A stretch of DNA of 64,000 nt, taken from Chryseobacterium rhizosphaerae (lineage in GTDB: Bacteria; Bacteroidota; Bacteroidia; Flavobacteriales; Weeksellaceae). A model generated the notes under the pieces. That model was not told where the DNA came from. It did no database searches and saw only the letters and a list, made by a program, of their open reading frames with translations. Below, piece by piece: positions 34,914 through 44,060 of the stretch. How positions within the stretch are numbered: the first letter of the stretch is position 1; every line of letters starts with the position of its first letter. Position numbers and translations under genes: made by a program. The stretch lies in contig NZ_QNUF01000023.1 in NCBI RefSeq assembly GCF_003385455.1, positions 22,418 to 86,417 of the forward strand. The letters run 5' to 3'.

Positions 34914-35507
34914 TTAATTTTTAAATAACATATTGATAATAATCTCTTTCCGTTCTGAAATAATCTTATCGTATTCATCATCACTAATCATCAGATTCTC
35001 CATAAACAGAGGTCTTATAGCACTTGGAAAAACCAATAACGAAACCATATTCAGAATAAACTGAACGGGTGACATTTTCTCAATATTTCCCAATTCCATT
35101 TCTTTTTCAATATCGCGGTACATCTGGTCCAGGATATCTTCTTCAATTTCTCTTTGATGACAGCTTCCTTTATTGATCTGTGAAACAATATAAGTTTCCA
35201 GATAAGGATACTGAAGGCTTGTAGCAAGGCTGCTTTCTATAAACTCACTCATTTTCTCCTTAAAAGGAAGATTTGAGGTCTGGATAATCTTAGATTTCTC
35301 CTGTTCCACTTTTTGTGCTTCATCGAAAATAATCTGAATCAGGTTATCTCTTGAGCGGAAATAGTAGTTTATCAGTGTTCTGTTCACTCCGGCTGCATCA
35401 GCAATTTCCTGCGTTGTAGCATCAAATTTTCCTTTCACAAAGAATAAATTCTTCGCCGTCTCCTTGATCAATTCCTGTGTTTGGTCTTTTTTTGCTTGAT
35501 TTGACAT
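34914..35507 (-). CDS. TetR/AcrR-family repressor of the efflux operon
   Basis: From the ATG at 35507 it is 197 residues long. The N-terminal DNA-binding domain shows TTQEIADAAGVNRTLINYYF with the typical YYFRSRDNLI end; the C-terminal ligand domain is divergent, as usual. The frame extends 11 codons upstream (35540), but those residues would be encoded by the promoter and repeat region, so the shorter start is preferred. It probably binds the TTAAACAAA repeats next to it and represses its own operon with the TolC, adaptor and pump genes. The inducer is unknown. Confidence 0.88.
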   Translation of the reverse strand: MSNQAKKDQTQELIKETAKNLFFVKGKFDATTQEIADAAGVNRTLINYYFRSRDNLIQIIFDEAQKVEQEKSKIIQTSNLPFKEKMSEFIESSLATSLQYPYLETYIVSQINKGSCHQREIEEDILDQMYRDIEKEMELGNIEKMSPVQFILNMVSLLVFPSAIRPLFMENLMISDDEYDKIISERKEIIINMLFKN

Positions 35508-35512
35508 TTTTG

Positions 35513-35590
35513 TTAAACAAATTTGTGCAAAATTAAACAAATTTTGTTTTTGACAAAATTGTTAAACAAAAATATTAAACAAAATTGTTA
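35513..35590. repeat. Four TTAAACAAA repeats, probable TetR operator array
   Basis: TTAAACAAA begins at 35513, 35533, 35562 and 35575. The element ACAAAATTGTTA occurs at 35553 and again at 35579. At 35535-35549 the arms AAACAAA and TTTGTTT form a 7-bp inverted repeat around one base. The cluster covers the promoter of the TetR gene and is the natural operator candidate. Confidence 0.6.
35528..35558 (-). promoter_or_regulatory. Promoter of the efflux operon (-7 box TAATTTTG on the minus strand)
   Basis: The minus strand shows TAATTTTG (35535-35528) and TTTTG (35558-35554), 18 bases apart. It lies 21 bases before the TetR start codon and overlaps the TTAAACAAA repeats. Confidence 0.5.
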
Positions 35591-35640
35591 TGATTTACAT
35601 CATATTTTTCATATAATTCAACACCATGTGTTATTTAATA

Positions 35641-35670
35641 TTTGATGAGAGGGGCATTTTTATATCTTTG
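35641..35670 (+). promoter_or_regulatory. Bacteroidetes promoter (TTTG-18-TATCTTTG)
   Basis: TTTG at 35641 and TATCTTTG at 35663-35670 are 18 bases apart. The ATG of the large surface protein follows 24 bases after the -7 box. Confidence 0.65.
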
Positions 35671-35693
35671 CCGCAAAAAAAATTAATACCCTG

Positions 35694-38600
35694 ATGCGAA
35701 AAATTTTATTGATGTTCATGGTTCTCCACTGTGTGTTTTATTATTCTCAAAACAAACCTAAGAACGATTACTATTTCTACGAAAATAAAGGACAAATTGT
35801 TGACCAAGAAGGAAAGGCAAATCCCAGCGTAAAATACTTATATCATTCTTCCGGATTAAATGTACAGCTACGAACTAATGGCTTCTCATATGACATCTAC
35901 GAAATAAAAAAGACATTGAATCTAAATTCCTCAAAATTTATTAAGAATGCGGTTTCTGATTCAAAGCCCTACTATGAAGATGAGTTTAATTATCAGCAGC
36001 TTTTCCATAGAATTGATATTCAGTTAGTCAATTCCAATAAAAACACATCAGTTATAGCAGAAGGAAAATCTCTGGATTATGACAATTACTATAACCTTTC
36101 TGAAAAGCCTGAGGGGGTTACCAATATTCACCGTTATCAAAAACTTATATACAAAGAAATATATCCTCATATTGATCTGGTATTCTTCAAACCAAAGGAT
36201 ACCCTAAAACCCATTGAATATAATTTTATCATTAACCCAGGTGGAAAGATCTCGGATATTAAAATGAAAATTAATGGTGCCTCTGCATCCATCAAAGACA
36301 ATAAACTTTTAATGAATGTCCGTTTTGGAGAGATTCATGAAAATATACCCAACAGCTGGATTGAAGGAGAAAACAGACAAAGTTTAAATGTTTATTTTAA
36401 AGATTTGGGCGATCAGACTTTTGGGTTTAGCTCTCCAATAGAAATTTCAAACAAAACAGTAATAATTGACCCTGTTCCCATAAGAGTTTGGGGAAGTTAT
36501 GCAGGGGGCTATGGCGAAGAAGGCGGAAGGATTAAAACAGACATCGATAATAAAGGCTATCTTTTGGGAGGTACAACCAGCAATACCAATATGGCTACTT
36601 CAGGTGCATATCAGCAAAATATCAATGCTTACAGTGATGGTTTTTTAATGAAATTAACTAAAGACGGACAAAGGCTTTGGGGAACATATTATGGCTTTTC
36701 AGGAAATGATGCACTTATGGATGTAACTTTTGATGAAAATAATAATATTTATGCTGGAGGTTTTATAGAGCGCTTACAATCAAACAGGGACGTTGTTCTG
36801 GTAAAATTTGACACCAATGGTAATTTACTTTTCCAGAAAGATTTTATCGGAAGCTATTATGATAATATCGGGGGTGTCTCATATAACCAAAATCGTGTTT
36901 ATATTGGAGGAGAAACTATGAGCGCAAATTTTCCGGTCCTTAATGCCACACAAAATAGTAAAGCAAGTCCTCCAGGGTACTTTGATGCTTTTTTAGCTTC
37001 GGTTGATTCTTCCACCGGGAACACAGAATTGTCAACTTTCTTTGGGGCTTCCGATCATTCAACATCTATTTTTAAAATATTTTCTTCTGTTGATGATTTA
37101 GAAGTCATAGGGGCTACCCAAGCTCAGAACATACTAATGATTAATCCATTTCAGTCTACAAATTCGGGAATAACTGATGGCTTATACTTAAAGTTTTCAA
37201 AAACAGGAAATCTATTAAGATCAAGCTATTACGGCCTTAGCGGACAAGATATTATACGTGAGGCAAGAATAATCAACAACACATTGATATTGGCTGGTGA
37301 ATTTTTCGACAACAATATTCCGAGTAAAAACGCAGGAGTATGGAAAGTAAACTTAAGTACCAATGCAATAGAGAAAACTTATTTCCCTTTTCACTATACT
37401 ATGGGACTTTCAGCATATATTGACATTCTGGGAAATATTTTTTACAGTGGATTATCAGATGTAGGACAAACAGACATTGCTACACCAAATGCTTACATGA
37501 CTTCAACCGGCCCTTATATTAAAACATTTATGATTAAGTATAATCCCAGTAATATAAAAGAATGGGGTACTTTTTATGGAGGGAATGGAGGAACACAATT
37601 AGGTGAAATCACAAAGGATAATGAAGGTTTCATTTATTTCACCGGTATGTCTAGCAACAATACAACAGGTATAGCAACACCAGGAACATTCCAACAACAG
37701 GGGTCACATCCTTCAAATGATATGTTTATTGCCAAGTTTCAGGACTGTACCTCAGCTGCAGTGATCACTTCCAATTCTCCGGTTTGTATTAATTCAACAC
37801 TCCAACTGAATGCTACCGGAGGAACAACATACAGCTGGACAGGGCCCAATGGTTTTACTTCTTCTTTACAAAACCCAACCATCAACAATGCAACAGCAGC
37901 TAATTCCGGCACCTACATATGTCAGGTTTCCGGATCCGGAGGCTGTGACGGAAGTTTCTCCGTAAACGTTGTGGTAGGTGATCATGCCGCTCCGGTTCCG
38001 AATGCTGTCAATCTAACAGATATTACAGGCGATTGCCATACAACGGTTACTAACTTTCCAACTGCTACGGATAACTGTGCAGGGGTAATTACTGCAACCA
38101 CCACAGACCCTCTGTCATATTCAACTCCAGGGAACTATATCATTCATTGGACGTATAATGATGGAAACGGAAATACAGCCACTCAAAACCAAAATGTAAC
38201 TATAACATCACCTGCCCTTCCCACTGCAGCAAACTTAATACAAACCTTCTGTGCCACAAACAATCCAAAAATTTCAGATATCCAGATCACAGGTCAGAAT
38301 ATAAAATGGTATGATGCTGCAGGAAATCTGTTAGCGGCTACAACGCCTCTTCTCAATGGCCAGACTTACCATGCTTCTCAAACTATCAACGGTTGTGAAA
38401 GCAATACAATTGCTGTTCAGGTGACGGTCAATACCACTCCTAAGCCGACAGCCAATATTGACCAGGATTTCTGTGCTTCCGCTAATCCCACGATAGCTAA
38501 CCTTGCCGTAACCGGAACATCTCTGGTGTTTTACAATGCCTCAGGAACGGTATTACCCGCTACCACTCCTCTTGTACATGGACAAACCTATTATGTAACG

Positions 38601-39596
38601 CAGACATCAAACAGCTGTGAATCTGAGAAACTGGCTGTTTCTGTAACCCTTTCTATCAATAATATTCCAGCCAAAGATTATACTCCGCTACTGTGTAATA
38701 CGACAACTGGAAACACAATGACAGTAGATCTACATTCTTTTGAAAGTAATATCATTACGAATCCGGGCGCTTATATATTTACTTACACAGATATGAGTGG
38801 AAATGTCATTACTAATCCTTCAGCTTATGTTGTAAACAATGGATCAACCTTAGTTCATGTAAAAGTTGCCACAACTGACGGATGCTTTACAATAGTCAGG
38901 CTGAATATTACGGTCAATCCAAAACCTTTCATCAACCTTCCTGATCAGTTGGATTTCTGTGAAGGAAAATCTGTGACTTTAGATGCAGGACCCGGATTGC
39001 AGTATCTATGGAACACCGGTGCAACAACCCAGACCATTACCGTATCAACTCCGGGAACCTATTCTGTAAAAGTAACAAACAGTTTCGGCTGTGAAAATAC
39101 AGATTCTGTGCAGATCAGCTATTCCGTATTAGCTCAGATTGTATCAGTAAACATTGTTAATAATACAGCAACGGTCATTCTTTCCCAAGCCGGAAATTAT
39201 GAATACTCCTTAAACAATAGTACCTGGCAGGACTCCCATATTTTCACCAATTTAAATATCGGGGAATACACCGTCTATGTAAGAACAAAAGCAGGATGTA
39301 TTATTGGCCAGAAAAACTTCTCTATATTCAACATTCCTAATGCCATCACTCCCAATGGTGACGGAACAAATGATACATGGAAAATAGCCGGATTAGAGAA
39401 TTATCCGGGAACAGAAGTCAATTTATATGACAGAAAAGGATTGATGATCTTTAAGGAAACCATCAGTAAAAAACCTTTTCAATGGGATGGAAAATATAAC
39501 TCCCAACCTATATCCACAGGAACCTACTGGTACACCATAAAAGTGTCTGATGGAAGAACCTACAGTGGATGGCTGCTGGTTAAAAACAGGGAATAA
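35694..39596 (+). CDS. 1300-residue secreted repeat protein with type IX (type B) sorting domain
   Basis: This very large exported protein has a signal peptide (KILLMFMVLHCVFYYSQ). A DUF7948-like N-terminal domain (YYFYENKGQIVDQEGK) and a long beta-propeller-like, SBBP-type region to about residue 680 follow. After these come an Ig/PKD-like domain (YSWTGPNGFTSSLQNPTINN), a HYR domain (CAGVITATTTDP) and two tandem related modules (FCATNNPKISDI and FCASANPTIANL, each followed by GQTY). The C-terminal domain beginning IPNAITPNGDGTNDTW is the gliding-motility-associated CHU_C/type B sorting signal. It should be secreted by the T9SS and held on the surface, probably as an adhesin or matrix protein (inference). 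It has its own promoter and terminator. Confidence 0.9.
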   Translation: MRKILLMFMVLHCVFYYSQNKPKNDYYFYENKGQIVDQEGKANPSVKYLYHSSGLNVQLRTNGFSYDIYEIKKTLNLNSSKFIKNAVSDSKPYYEDEFNYQQLFHRIDIQLVNSNKNTSVIAEGKSLDYDNYYNLSEKPEGVTNIHRYQKLIYKEIYPHIDLVFFKPKDTLKPIEYNFIINPGGKISDIKMKINGASASIKDNKLLMNVRFGEIHENIPNSWIEGENRQSLNVYFKDLGDQTFGFSSPIEISNKTVIIDPVPIRVWGSYAGGYGEEGGRIKTDIDNKGYLLGGTTSNTNMATSGAYQQNINAYSDGFLMKLTKDGQRLWGTYYGFSGNDALMDVTFDENNNIYAGGFIERLQSNRDVVLVKFDTNGNLLFQKDFIGSYYDNIGGVSYNQNRVYIGGETMSANFPVLNATQNSKASPPGYFDAFLASVDSSTGNTELSTFFGASDHSTSIFKIFSSVDDLEVIGATQAQNILMINPFQSTNSGITDGLYLKFSKTGNLLRSSYYGLSGQDIIREARIINNTLILAGEFFDNNIPSKNAGVWKVNLSTNAIEKTYFPFHYTMGLSAYIDILGNIFYSGLSDVGQTDIATPNAYMTSTGPYIKTFMIKYNPSNIKEWGTFYGGNGGTQLGEITKDNEGFIYFTGMSSNNTTGIATPGTFQQQGSHPSNDMFIAKFQDCTSAAVITSNSPVCINSTLQLNATGGTTYSWTGPNGFTSSLQNPTINNATAANSGTYICQVSGSGGCDGSFSVNVVVGDHAAPVPNAVNLTDITGDCHTTVTNFPTATDNCAGVITATTTDPLSYSTPGNYIIHWTYNDGNGNTATQNQNVTITSPALPTAANLIQTFCATNNPKISDIQITGQNIKWYDAAGNLLAATTPLLNGQTYHASQTINGCESNTIAVQVTVNTTPKPTANIDQDFCASANPTIANLAVTGTSLVFYNASGTVLPATTPLVHGQTYYVTQTSNSCESEKLAVSVTLSINNIPAKDYTPLLCNTTTGNTMTVDLHSFESNIITNPGAYIFTYTDMSGNVITNPSAYVVNNGSTLVHVKVATTDGCFTIVRLNITVNPKPFINLPDQLDFCEGKSVTLDAGPGLQYLWNTGATTQTITVSTPGTYSVKVTNSFGCENTDSVQISYSVLAQIVSVNIVNNTATVILSQAGNYEYSLNNSTWQDSHIFTNLNIGEYTVYVRTKAGCIIGQKNFSIFNIPNAITPNGDGTNDTWKIAGLENYPGTEVNLYDRKGLMIFKETISKKPFQWDGKYNSQPISTGTYWYTIKVSDGRTYSGWLLVKNRE

Positions 39597-39599
39597 CAA

Positions 39600-39625
39600 A
39601 AAAGAGCAGAAAATTCTGCTCTTTT
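39600..39625. terminator. Bidirectional terminator between convergent genes
   Basis: A 12-bp perfect stem AAAAGAGCAGAA/TTCTGCTCTTTT with an AA loop serves the surface protein gene and the CvfB-like gene. Confidence 0.9.
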
Positions 39626-39630
39626 ATTTT

Positions 39631-40455
39631 TTATAGTAATTTGATCTTATCATCCAGGATATCAATAATCTTATCCTTATAAAGTCCTCCAATTGCTTTC
39701 TTAAAGTTCTTTTTACTCATCTGAAGCTCATCTTTGATCTCTTCAGGAGAAGATTTGTCCGAAACATGTAAAAGTCCGTAGTTCTCCTCCAATCTGTTCA
39801 GAATCTTTTGTTTGAATTCATCAACATTTTCAAAACCTTCGGGCTGCAGAGAAACATCAATTTTTCCATCTTCACGAATCGCTTTAATATAACCTGTTTC
39901 TTCAGACAAAGGATAAAGCTTTTTAAAAACATCGGAAACATAGATCAACCCGATATATTTTTTGTTGATCACCACATTCCAGCCAATCTCACTTTCATTC
40001 ATCATAAGCAGGTCTACACTATCCCCTTTCTTGAATGGCAAATCCTGATACTGAGGGTTTCTCTTGAATTTTGTAGTTCCTGTAATCAAGTCCATATCTT
40101 CATCTACGTAGATATAAACCAGGTATCTTTTACCTTCTATAATTTTGGTTTTCTGCTGTTTGTAAGGAATAAACAAATCTTTGATGATTCCCCAGTCCAT
40201 AAATGCTCCGCTAGGAAGACTCTGCACACAACTCATTACAGCAAACTCTCCCACTTCAGCCAATGGAATCTCAGTAGTTGCTTTCAATTTATCATCATCC
40301 TGATAAACAAAAACCTCTACCTCATCACCTATTTCTTTGTCTTCATTCGTGAAAATTTTTGGCAAAAAAGCCTTTTCACCGGATTCATCTGCTAAGATCC
40401 ATCCTGAGTTATTTTTTTCTGAAATTTTTAAAGTTTGAGTTTTTCCGAGTTGCAT
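39631..40455 (-). CDS. CvfB-family S1-like RNA-binding protein
   Basis: This 274-residue protein consists of successive S1-like OB domains. The first contains GWILADESGEKAFLP, the second DWGIIKDLFIPYKQ and the third IGLIYVSDVFKKLYPL. The C-terminal winged helix contains KSSPEEIKDELQMSKKNFKK. This is the layout of CvfB/YitL, which in Gram-positives affects virulence-factor expression through RNA binding. In flavobacteria it is probably a general RNA-associated regulator (inference). Length is as expected. The antisense 195-residue frame across it is a shadow. Confidence 0.85.
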   Translation of the reverse strand: MQLGKTQTLKISEKNNSGWILADESGEKAFLPKIFTNEDKEIGDEVEVFVYQDDDKLKATTEIPLAEVGEFAVMSCVQSLPSGAFMDWGIIKDLFIPYKQQKTKIIEGKRYLVYIYVDEDMDLITGTTKFKRNPQYQDLPFKKGDSVDLLMMNESEIGWNVVINKKYIGLIYVSDVFKKLYPLSEETGYIKAIREDGKIDVSLQPEGFENVDEFKQKILNRLEENYGLLHVSDKSSPEEIKDELQMSKKNFKKAIGGLYKDKIIDILDDKIKLL

Positions 40456-40474
40456 TGATGATAAAATTAGCTGA

Positions 40475-40482
40475 CAAAGGTA
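40475..40482 (-). promoter_or_regulatory. Bacteroidetes -7 box (TACCTTTG) of the CvfB-like gene
   Basis: The minus strand reads TACCTTTG, an exact TAnnTTTG match, 19 bases before the start codon. No TTG was found at the -33 distance. Confidence 0.45.
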
Positions 40483-40556
40483 CGGAAATTTGAAGATTTT
40501 ACCCTACTTAATACTTTTAAGAATTATTTTATCTGTCGGATAGCTTTTAAAACCTG

Positions 40557-40564
40557 TACATTTG
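40557..40564 (+). promoter_or_regulatory. Bacteroidetes -7 box (TACATTTG)
   Basis: An exact TAnnTTTG match lies 20 bases before the ATG at 40585. The -33 region (TCTG) is weak. Confidence 0.45.
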
Positions 40565-40584
40565 AATAAAAAATACCAGAAGAC

Positions 40585-41031
40585 ATGAAAAAGTATTTCG
40601 CTGTGGCATTTCTTATTTCGGTGATCACGATCAATGCTCAATTACTCGAAAAAACAGCTATTACGGTTGCCTATCGCTATACCGGAAGAAATGTTTTACA
40701 GACCGGCTTGGAATTCAGAATAGGTAATACTCATGGGAAATCTATTATTTTGGGCCCCTCCCTTCTGTATAGCCATATCAATCATGCAGATAAATTTATT
40801 CCGGAAGCCCATATTTATCTTTCCGATCAGGGAAAATTATTCGGACTATCTTCTAACCCCTATTCCATAGAACCCAGAATCGGTATTACACTGTTCAATA
40901 TTATCTTTCTCAATACCGGATATGCATTTCCTATCCACAAAGAAAAATACTTTAAAGGGGTTACATTTGGGATACAGTTTAATATTGCGCCCAAACACGC
41001 TCAATTTTATGACCCAATAAAAATAATGTAA
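40585..41031 (+). CDS. Exported protein, probable small outer-membrane beta-barrel
   Basis: This 148-residue protein has a signal peptide (KYFAVAFLISVITINAQ). The mature part is rich in alternating hydrophobic/polar strands (TAITVAYRYTGRNVLQTGLE, KSIILGPSLLYSHIN, IEPRIGITLFNIIFLNTGYA, GVTFGIQFNIAP), as in eight-stranded outer-membrane barrels. No named family is recognised. It has its own -7 box and a terminator shared with the convergent DUF4476 gene. Confidence 0.7.
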   Translation: MKKYFAVAFLISVITINAQLLEKTAITVAYRYTGRNVLQTGLEFRIGNTHGKSIILGPSLLYSHINHADKFIPEAHIYLSDQGKLFGLSSNPYSIEPRIGITLFNIIFLNTGYAFPIHKEKYFKGVTFGIQFNIAPKHAQFYDPIKIM

Positions 41032-41113
41032 TCTAAAATAGGGTGAGGCTAAACCCAAATACGTTTATTATTAAAATAGAAACAAGCATATTTCTGATTA
41101 AACAATCAACAAT

Positions 41114-41143
41114 AAAAAAGAGATGAAAATCACCTCTTTTTTT
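41114..41143. terminator. Bidirectional terminator between convergent genes
   Basis: The stem AAAAAGAG-A-TGA with TCA-C-CTCTTTTT has one mismatch and a short A loop. It lies between the barrel gene and the DUF4476 gene. Confidence 0.75.
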
Positions 41144-41147
41144 ATTG

Positions 41148-41987
41148 TTATAAATTCGTAACATACTCCATGAGTTCCCGTTTACTACTTTCAAAATCAA
41201 ACGCATCGGATACCAGAAAGTATTTGTTTTTATCGGCACAATTCCGATACATAGATTTAGCCAAAGACAATTTATTTTTATCAAAACTGATCGACTTCAC
41301 CAAATCTCTGATCTGTGCAGCGGTAAACATAGAATTTCGCATTTGCTGATTAATCATAGCTATTTTGCCATCATCAAATTTCTCATTTCTCTGCAACATT
41401 TCAAAAAACTGGCGGAAGGTTGTATTGTCCATTACATTACCAGCGTTATTCCAGTTTCCGGATTGATTTCCGTAAGGATTATTCCAGACATCATTCCAGT
41501 CATTAAAACCGTATTGCCCCTGAACAGGATAAGAATCCAGCAGATATAACCCTTCATTGGTAAAGAAATCCAGTACCATTCTGCTGTTATTCCGAAGCAT
41601 CAAAGTAGTTCTGTACATTAAAAATCCATTTTCATAGATTGCAATCGGTATTCTTCCGGACTGTAAGTCAAAAAATCTATATTTCCCGGAACCATTGGCC
41701 ATCATTTGATCACCAATTTCAACAGTGAAAAACCCCTGCTCAGGAATGCGCAAAAAGACCTCTGCATATCCGTAATTTTTATTCCATTGATACCCTGGAT
41801 TTTTTATCTTGTTGTTTTGATTGGCTGTATTGTGATCAAAGGTTTTATTTCCTCTGCTTAGGCTATTAGGAGACTGCATTTCCGTTGTTGAAGCTTCATT
41901 CTTTAACAACTCCCCCGCTTTCCCCGCTTCCTGTGCCCATACGCTTATACCAGCCAGAAACATTAAACTTATAAAAATTTTCTTCAT
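41148..41987 (-). CDS. DUF4476-domain exported protein
   Basis: This 279-residue protein has a signal peptide (IFISLMFLAGISVWAQ). A beta-sandwich-like middle (YAEVFLRIPEQGFFTVEIGD), an Asn/Trp/Gly-rich linker (about residues 160-185) and a C-terminal helical DUF4476 domain (TFRQFFEMLQRNEKFDDGKI, then MYRNCADKNKYFLVSDAFDF) follow. DUF4476 is common in Bacteroidetes and Myxococcota and has no known function. The protein is periplasmic or on the surface. It does not seem to share a transcript with lpd, as a terminator lies between them. Confidence 0.85.
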   Translation of the reverse strand: MKKIFISLMFLAGISVWAQEAGKAGELLKNEASTTEMQSPNSLSRGNKTFDHNTANQNNKIKNPGYQWNKNYGYAEVFLRIPEQGFFTVEIGDQMMANGSGKYRFFDLQSGRIPIAIYENGFLMYRTTLMLRNNSRMVLDFFTNEGLYLLDSYPVQGQYGFNDWNDVWNNPYGNQSGNWNNAGNVMDNTTFRQFFEMLQRNEKFDDGKIAMINQQMRNSMFTAAQIRDLVKSISFDKNKLSLAKSMYRNCADKNKYFLVSDAFDFESSKRELMEYVTNL

Positions 41988-42023
41988 ACTTTACTTTTCA
42001 AAATCAATCTCCATTTTTGTGCC

Positions 42024-42054
42024 AAAAAGAAAGAGAAGCAGATGCTTCTCTTTC
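42024..42054 (-). terminator. Terminator of lpd
   Basis: A 12-bp perfect inverted repeat GAAAGAGAAGCA/TGCTTCTCTTTC has two bases between the arms. On the minus strand it is followed by a T-run. It lies 38 bases after the lpd stop. Confidence 0.8.
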
Positions 42055-42091
42055 TTTTCAATATTTAAATGATTAAATCTTTTTAATCGTA

Positions 42092-43495
42092 CTATATGTG
42101 GATTGGTCTTTTTCCGGTAGCATCCAACGCTGCTTCTTTAATAGCTTCAGCATAAGTTGGGTGAGCATGAGAACTTCTTGCGATGTCTTCAGCACTTGCA
42201 CGGAATTCCATAGCAATTACTCCTTCAGCAATAAGATCTGCAGCTCTCGCTCCAATGATATGCATTCCTAAAACCTCATCAGTTTTTTCATCTGCAATAA
42301 TTTTCACAAGTCCATCAACATCACCACTTGCACGGCTTCTTCCTAATGCTCTCATTGGGAAAGAACCTACTTTATAAGCCACTCCTTCTTCTTTCAATTG
42401 CTCCTCAGTCTTACCTACTCCGGCAACTTCAGGCCAAGTATATACCACACCAGGAATCAGGTTATAATTGATATGTGGTTTTTGTCCTGCTAATATTTCA
42501 GCAACTAAAGTTCCTTCTTCACTCGCTTTGTGAGCAAGCATTGCCCCTTTGATCACATCACCGATTGCATAGATATTGGCAACATTTGTCTGTAAGTGAT
42601 CATTTGTTTTTACTCTTCCTCTTTCATCAAGCTCTACTCCTGCTTTTTCAAGACCAAGGCCATCTGTATAAGGTTTTCTTCCTACAGAAACTAAACAGTA
42701 ATCTCCTTCTACAACTACTTCTTCTCCCTTTTTATCTTTAGCTGTCACTTTTACAGTATCTCCGTTTCTTTCAACTGCAGAAACTGCTGTAGAAAGCATA
42801 AACTTCATACCCTGTTTTTTAAGAACTTTCGTCAATTCTTTACTTAAAGCACCGTCCATTCCAGGGATAATTTTATCCATGAATTCAACAACCGTTACCT
42901 GAGCACCTAATCTTAAGTATACAGAACCTAATTCAAGACCAATAACGCCTCCTCCAATTACGACAAGGTGCTTTGGAATTTCTTTAAGATTTAACGCTTC
43001 TGTAGAAGTAATCACTCTTTCTTTATCAAGAGAGATAAAAGGAAGTGAAGACGGCTTAGAACCCGTTGCAATAATTGTATATTTAGATTCTATTGTTTCA
43101 GAAGAACCATCATTTTTAGTTACTTTAATCTGAGTAGCAGATTCAAAACTTCCCAATCCTTCAAAAACAGTGATTTTGTTTTTGTCCATCAAAAAGTTGA
43201 TCCCTTTAGTCGTTTGATCTACCACTTCATTTTTACGCTCAATGATTCTTGCAATATCTGCCTGTGGCTCATTGATGATAATTCCGTGGCTTGCAAAATT
43301 GTGTTTTGCATTTTCAAAATGTTCAGAGCTGTCAAGAAGTGCTTTTGACGGAATACATCCAACATTAAGACAAGTTCCGCCTAAAGTTGAATATTTTTCA
43401 ATAATTGCTGTTTTGAAACCTAATTGTGCTGCACGGATCGCAGCTACATAACCTCCAGGACCAGAACCTATTACGGTAACATCGAATTGACTCAT
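42092..43495 (-). CDS. lpdA: Dihydrolipoyl dehydrogenase (E3)
   Basis: This 467-residue flavoprotein reoxidises the lipoyl groups of pyruvate, 2-oxoglutarate or branched-chain dehydrogenase complexes and the glycine cleavage system, reducing NAD. Seen are the FAD motif VIGSGPGGYVAAIRAA and the redox disulfide GGTCLNVGCIPSKALL (Cys42, Cys47). The NAD-binding VVIGGGVIGLELGSVYLRLG, the second FAD block ANIYAIGDVIKG and the C-terminal active-site HAHPTYAEAIKEAA follow. It stands alone with a consensus promoter and a terminator, so E3 is not encoded with an E1/E2 pair here. Confidence 0.96.
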   Translation of the reverse strand: MSQFDVTVIGSGPGGYVAAIRAAQLGFKTAIIEKYSTLGGTCLNVGCIPSKALLDSSEHFENAKHNFASHGIIINEPQADIARIIERKNEVVDQTTKGINFLMDKNKITVFEGLGSFESATQIKVTKNDGSSETIESKYTIIATGSKPSSLPFISLDKERVITSTEALNLKEIPKHLVVIGGGVIGLELGSVYLRLGAQVTVVEFMDKIIPGMDGALSKELTKVLKKQGMKFMLSTAVSAVERNGDTVKVTAKDKKGEEVVVEGDYCLVSVGRKPYTDGLGLEKAGVELDERGRVKTNDHLQTNVANIYAIGDVIKGAMLAHKASEEGTLVAEILAGQKPHINYNLIPGVVYTWPEVAGVGKTEEQLKEEGVAYKVGSFPMRALGRSRASGDVDGLVKIIADEKTDEVLGMHIIGARAADLIAEGVIAMEFRASAEDIARSSHAHPTYAEAIKEAALDATGKRPIHI

Positions 43496-43538
43496 GTTAT
43501 ATTATGAATTTGTTTATTATTATCTATCTTAATTCTCA

Positions 43539-43569
43539 CAAATTTACATATAAATTACTAAGCACCAAA
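43539..43569 (-). promoter_or_regulatory. Full Bacteroidetes promoter of lpdA (TTTG-19-TAAATTTG)
   Basis: The minus strand reads TTTG (43569-43566) and TAAATTTG (43546-43539), exactly 19 bases apart. The start codon lies 43 bases downstream. Confidence 0.75.
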
Positions 43570-43625
43570 GTGAGTTTTATCAATTTTAAAAATGATAATT
43601 ATAAGCCTTAGTTTTATGAAAAGTG

Positions 43626-44012
43626 TTATTTTATGAATTTTATATTTTCCTCACTCCCTTCCTTCAAATAAATGGCGGTAAAGACAAGTGGTTTTTCTGC
43701 TGAAGCATTATCAAAATGGAGGATCTTCACATTTTTAGGTTCATAAAAAGCATCTCCTTCATGAAGTATCACTTTCTGTTGTCCTTCTATCTGAAAAACA
43801 GCCTCTCCTGAATTGATTATTCCTAAAACGGGACAGGGATGCAGATGCTCAGGAGCTCCTTGTCCTGCAGCCATTGTTATTTCCTGAATCTCTGTGGATT
43901 TAATTTGCTGATCAATAGCCGTTTTTAACAATTCTTTTCTGGAAATTGTCTTCTGCTGGGCTGTCATGACAACAGAATTCAGTATCAAAATAACGATTAT
44001 AAATGGCTTCAT
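43626..44012 (-). CDS. Exported cupin-domain protein
   Basis: This 128-residue protein has a signal peptide (FIIVILILNSVVMTAQ) and one RmlC-type cupin barrel. The first cupin motif is visible as GAPEHLHPCPVLGIINSGEA (two His and a later Glu are metal ligands) and the second as GDAFYEPKNVKILHFDNAS, with a His in the ligand position. Small secreted cupins act as metal-dependent sensors or enzymes; the substrate is unknown. It is 48 bases upstream of the next downstream stretch and reads alone. Confidence 0.82.
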   Translation of the reverse strand: MKPFIIVILILNSVVMTAQQKTISRKELLKTAIDQQIKSTEIQEITMAAGQGAPEHLHPCPVLGIINSGEAVFQIEGQQKVILHEGDAFYEPKNVKILHFDNASAEKPLVFTAIYLKEGSEENIKFIK

Positions 44013-44060
44013 AAATTTGATATTTAATTAGACTCCTTTTTACTTAAATCAGCATATATA

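Noticed and set aside
39808..40395. 195-residue plus-strand frame
   Set aside because: It is antisense to the CvfB-like gene, with Phe/Ile-rich shadow composition and no domain.
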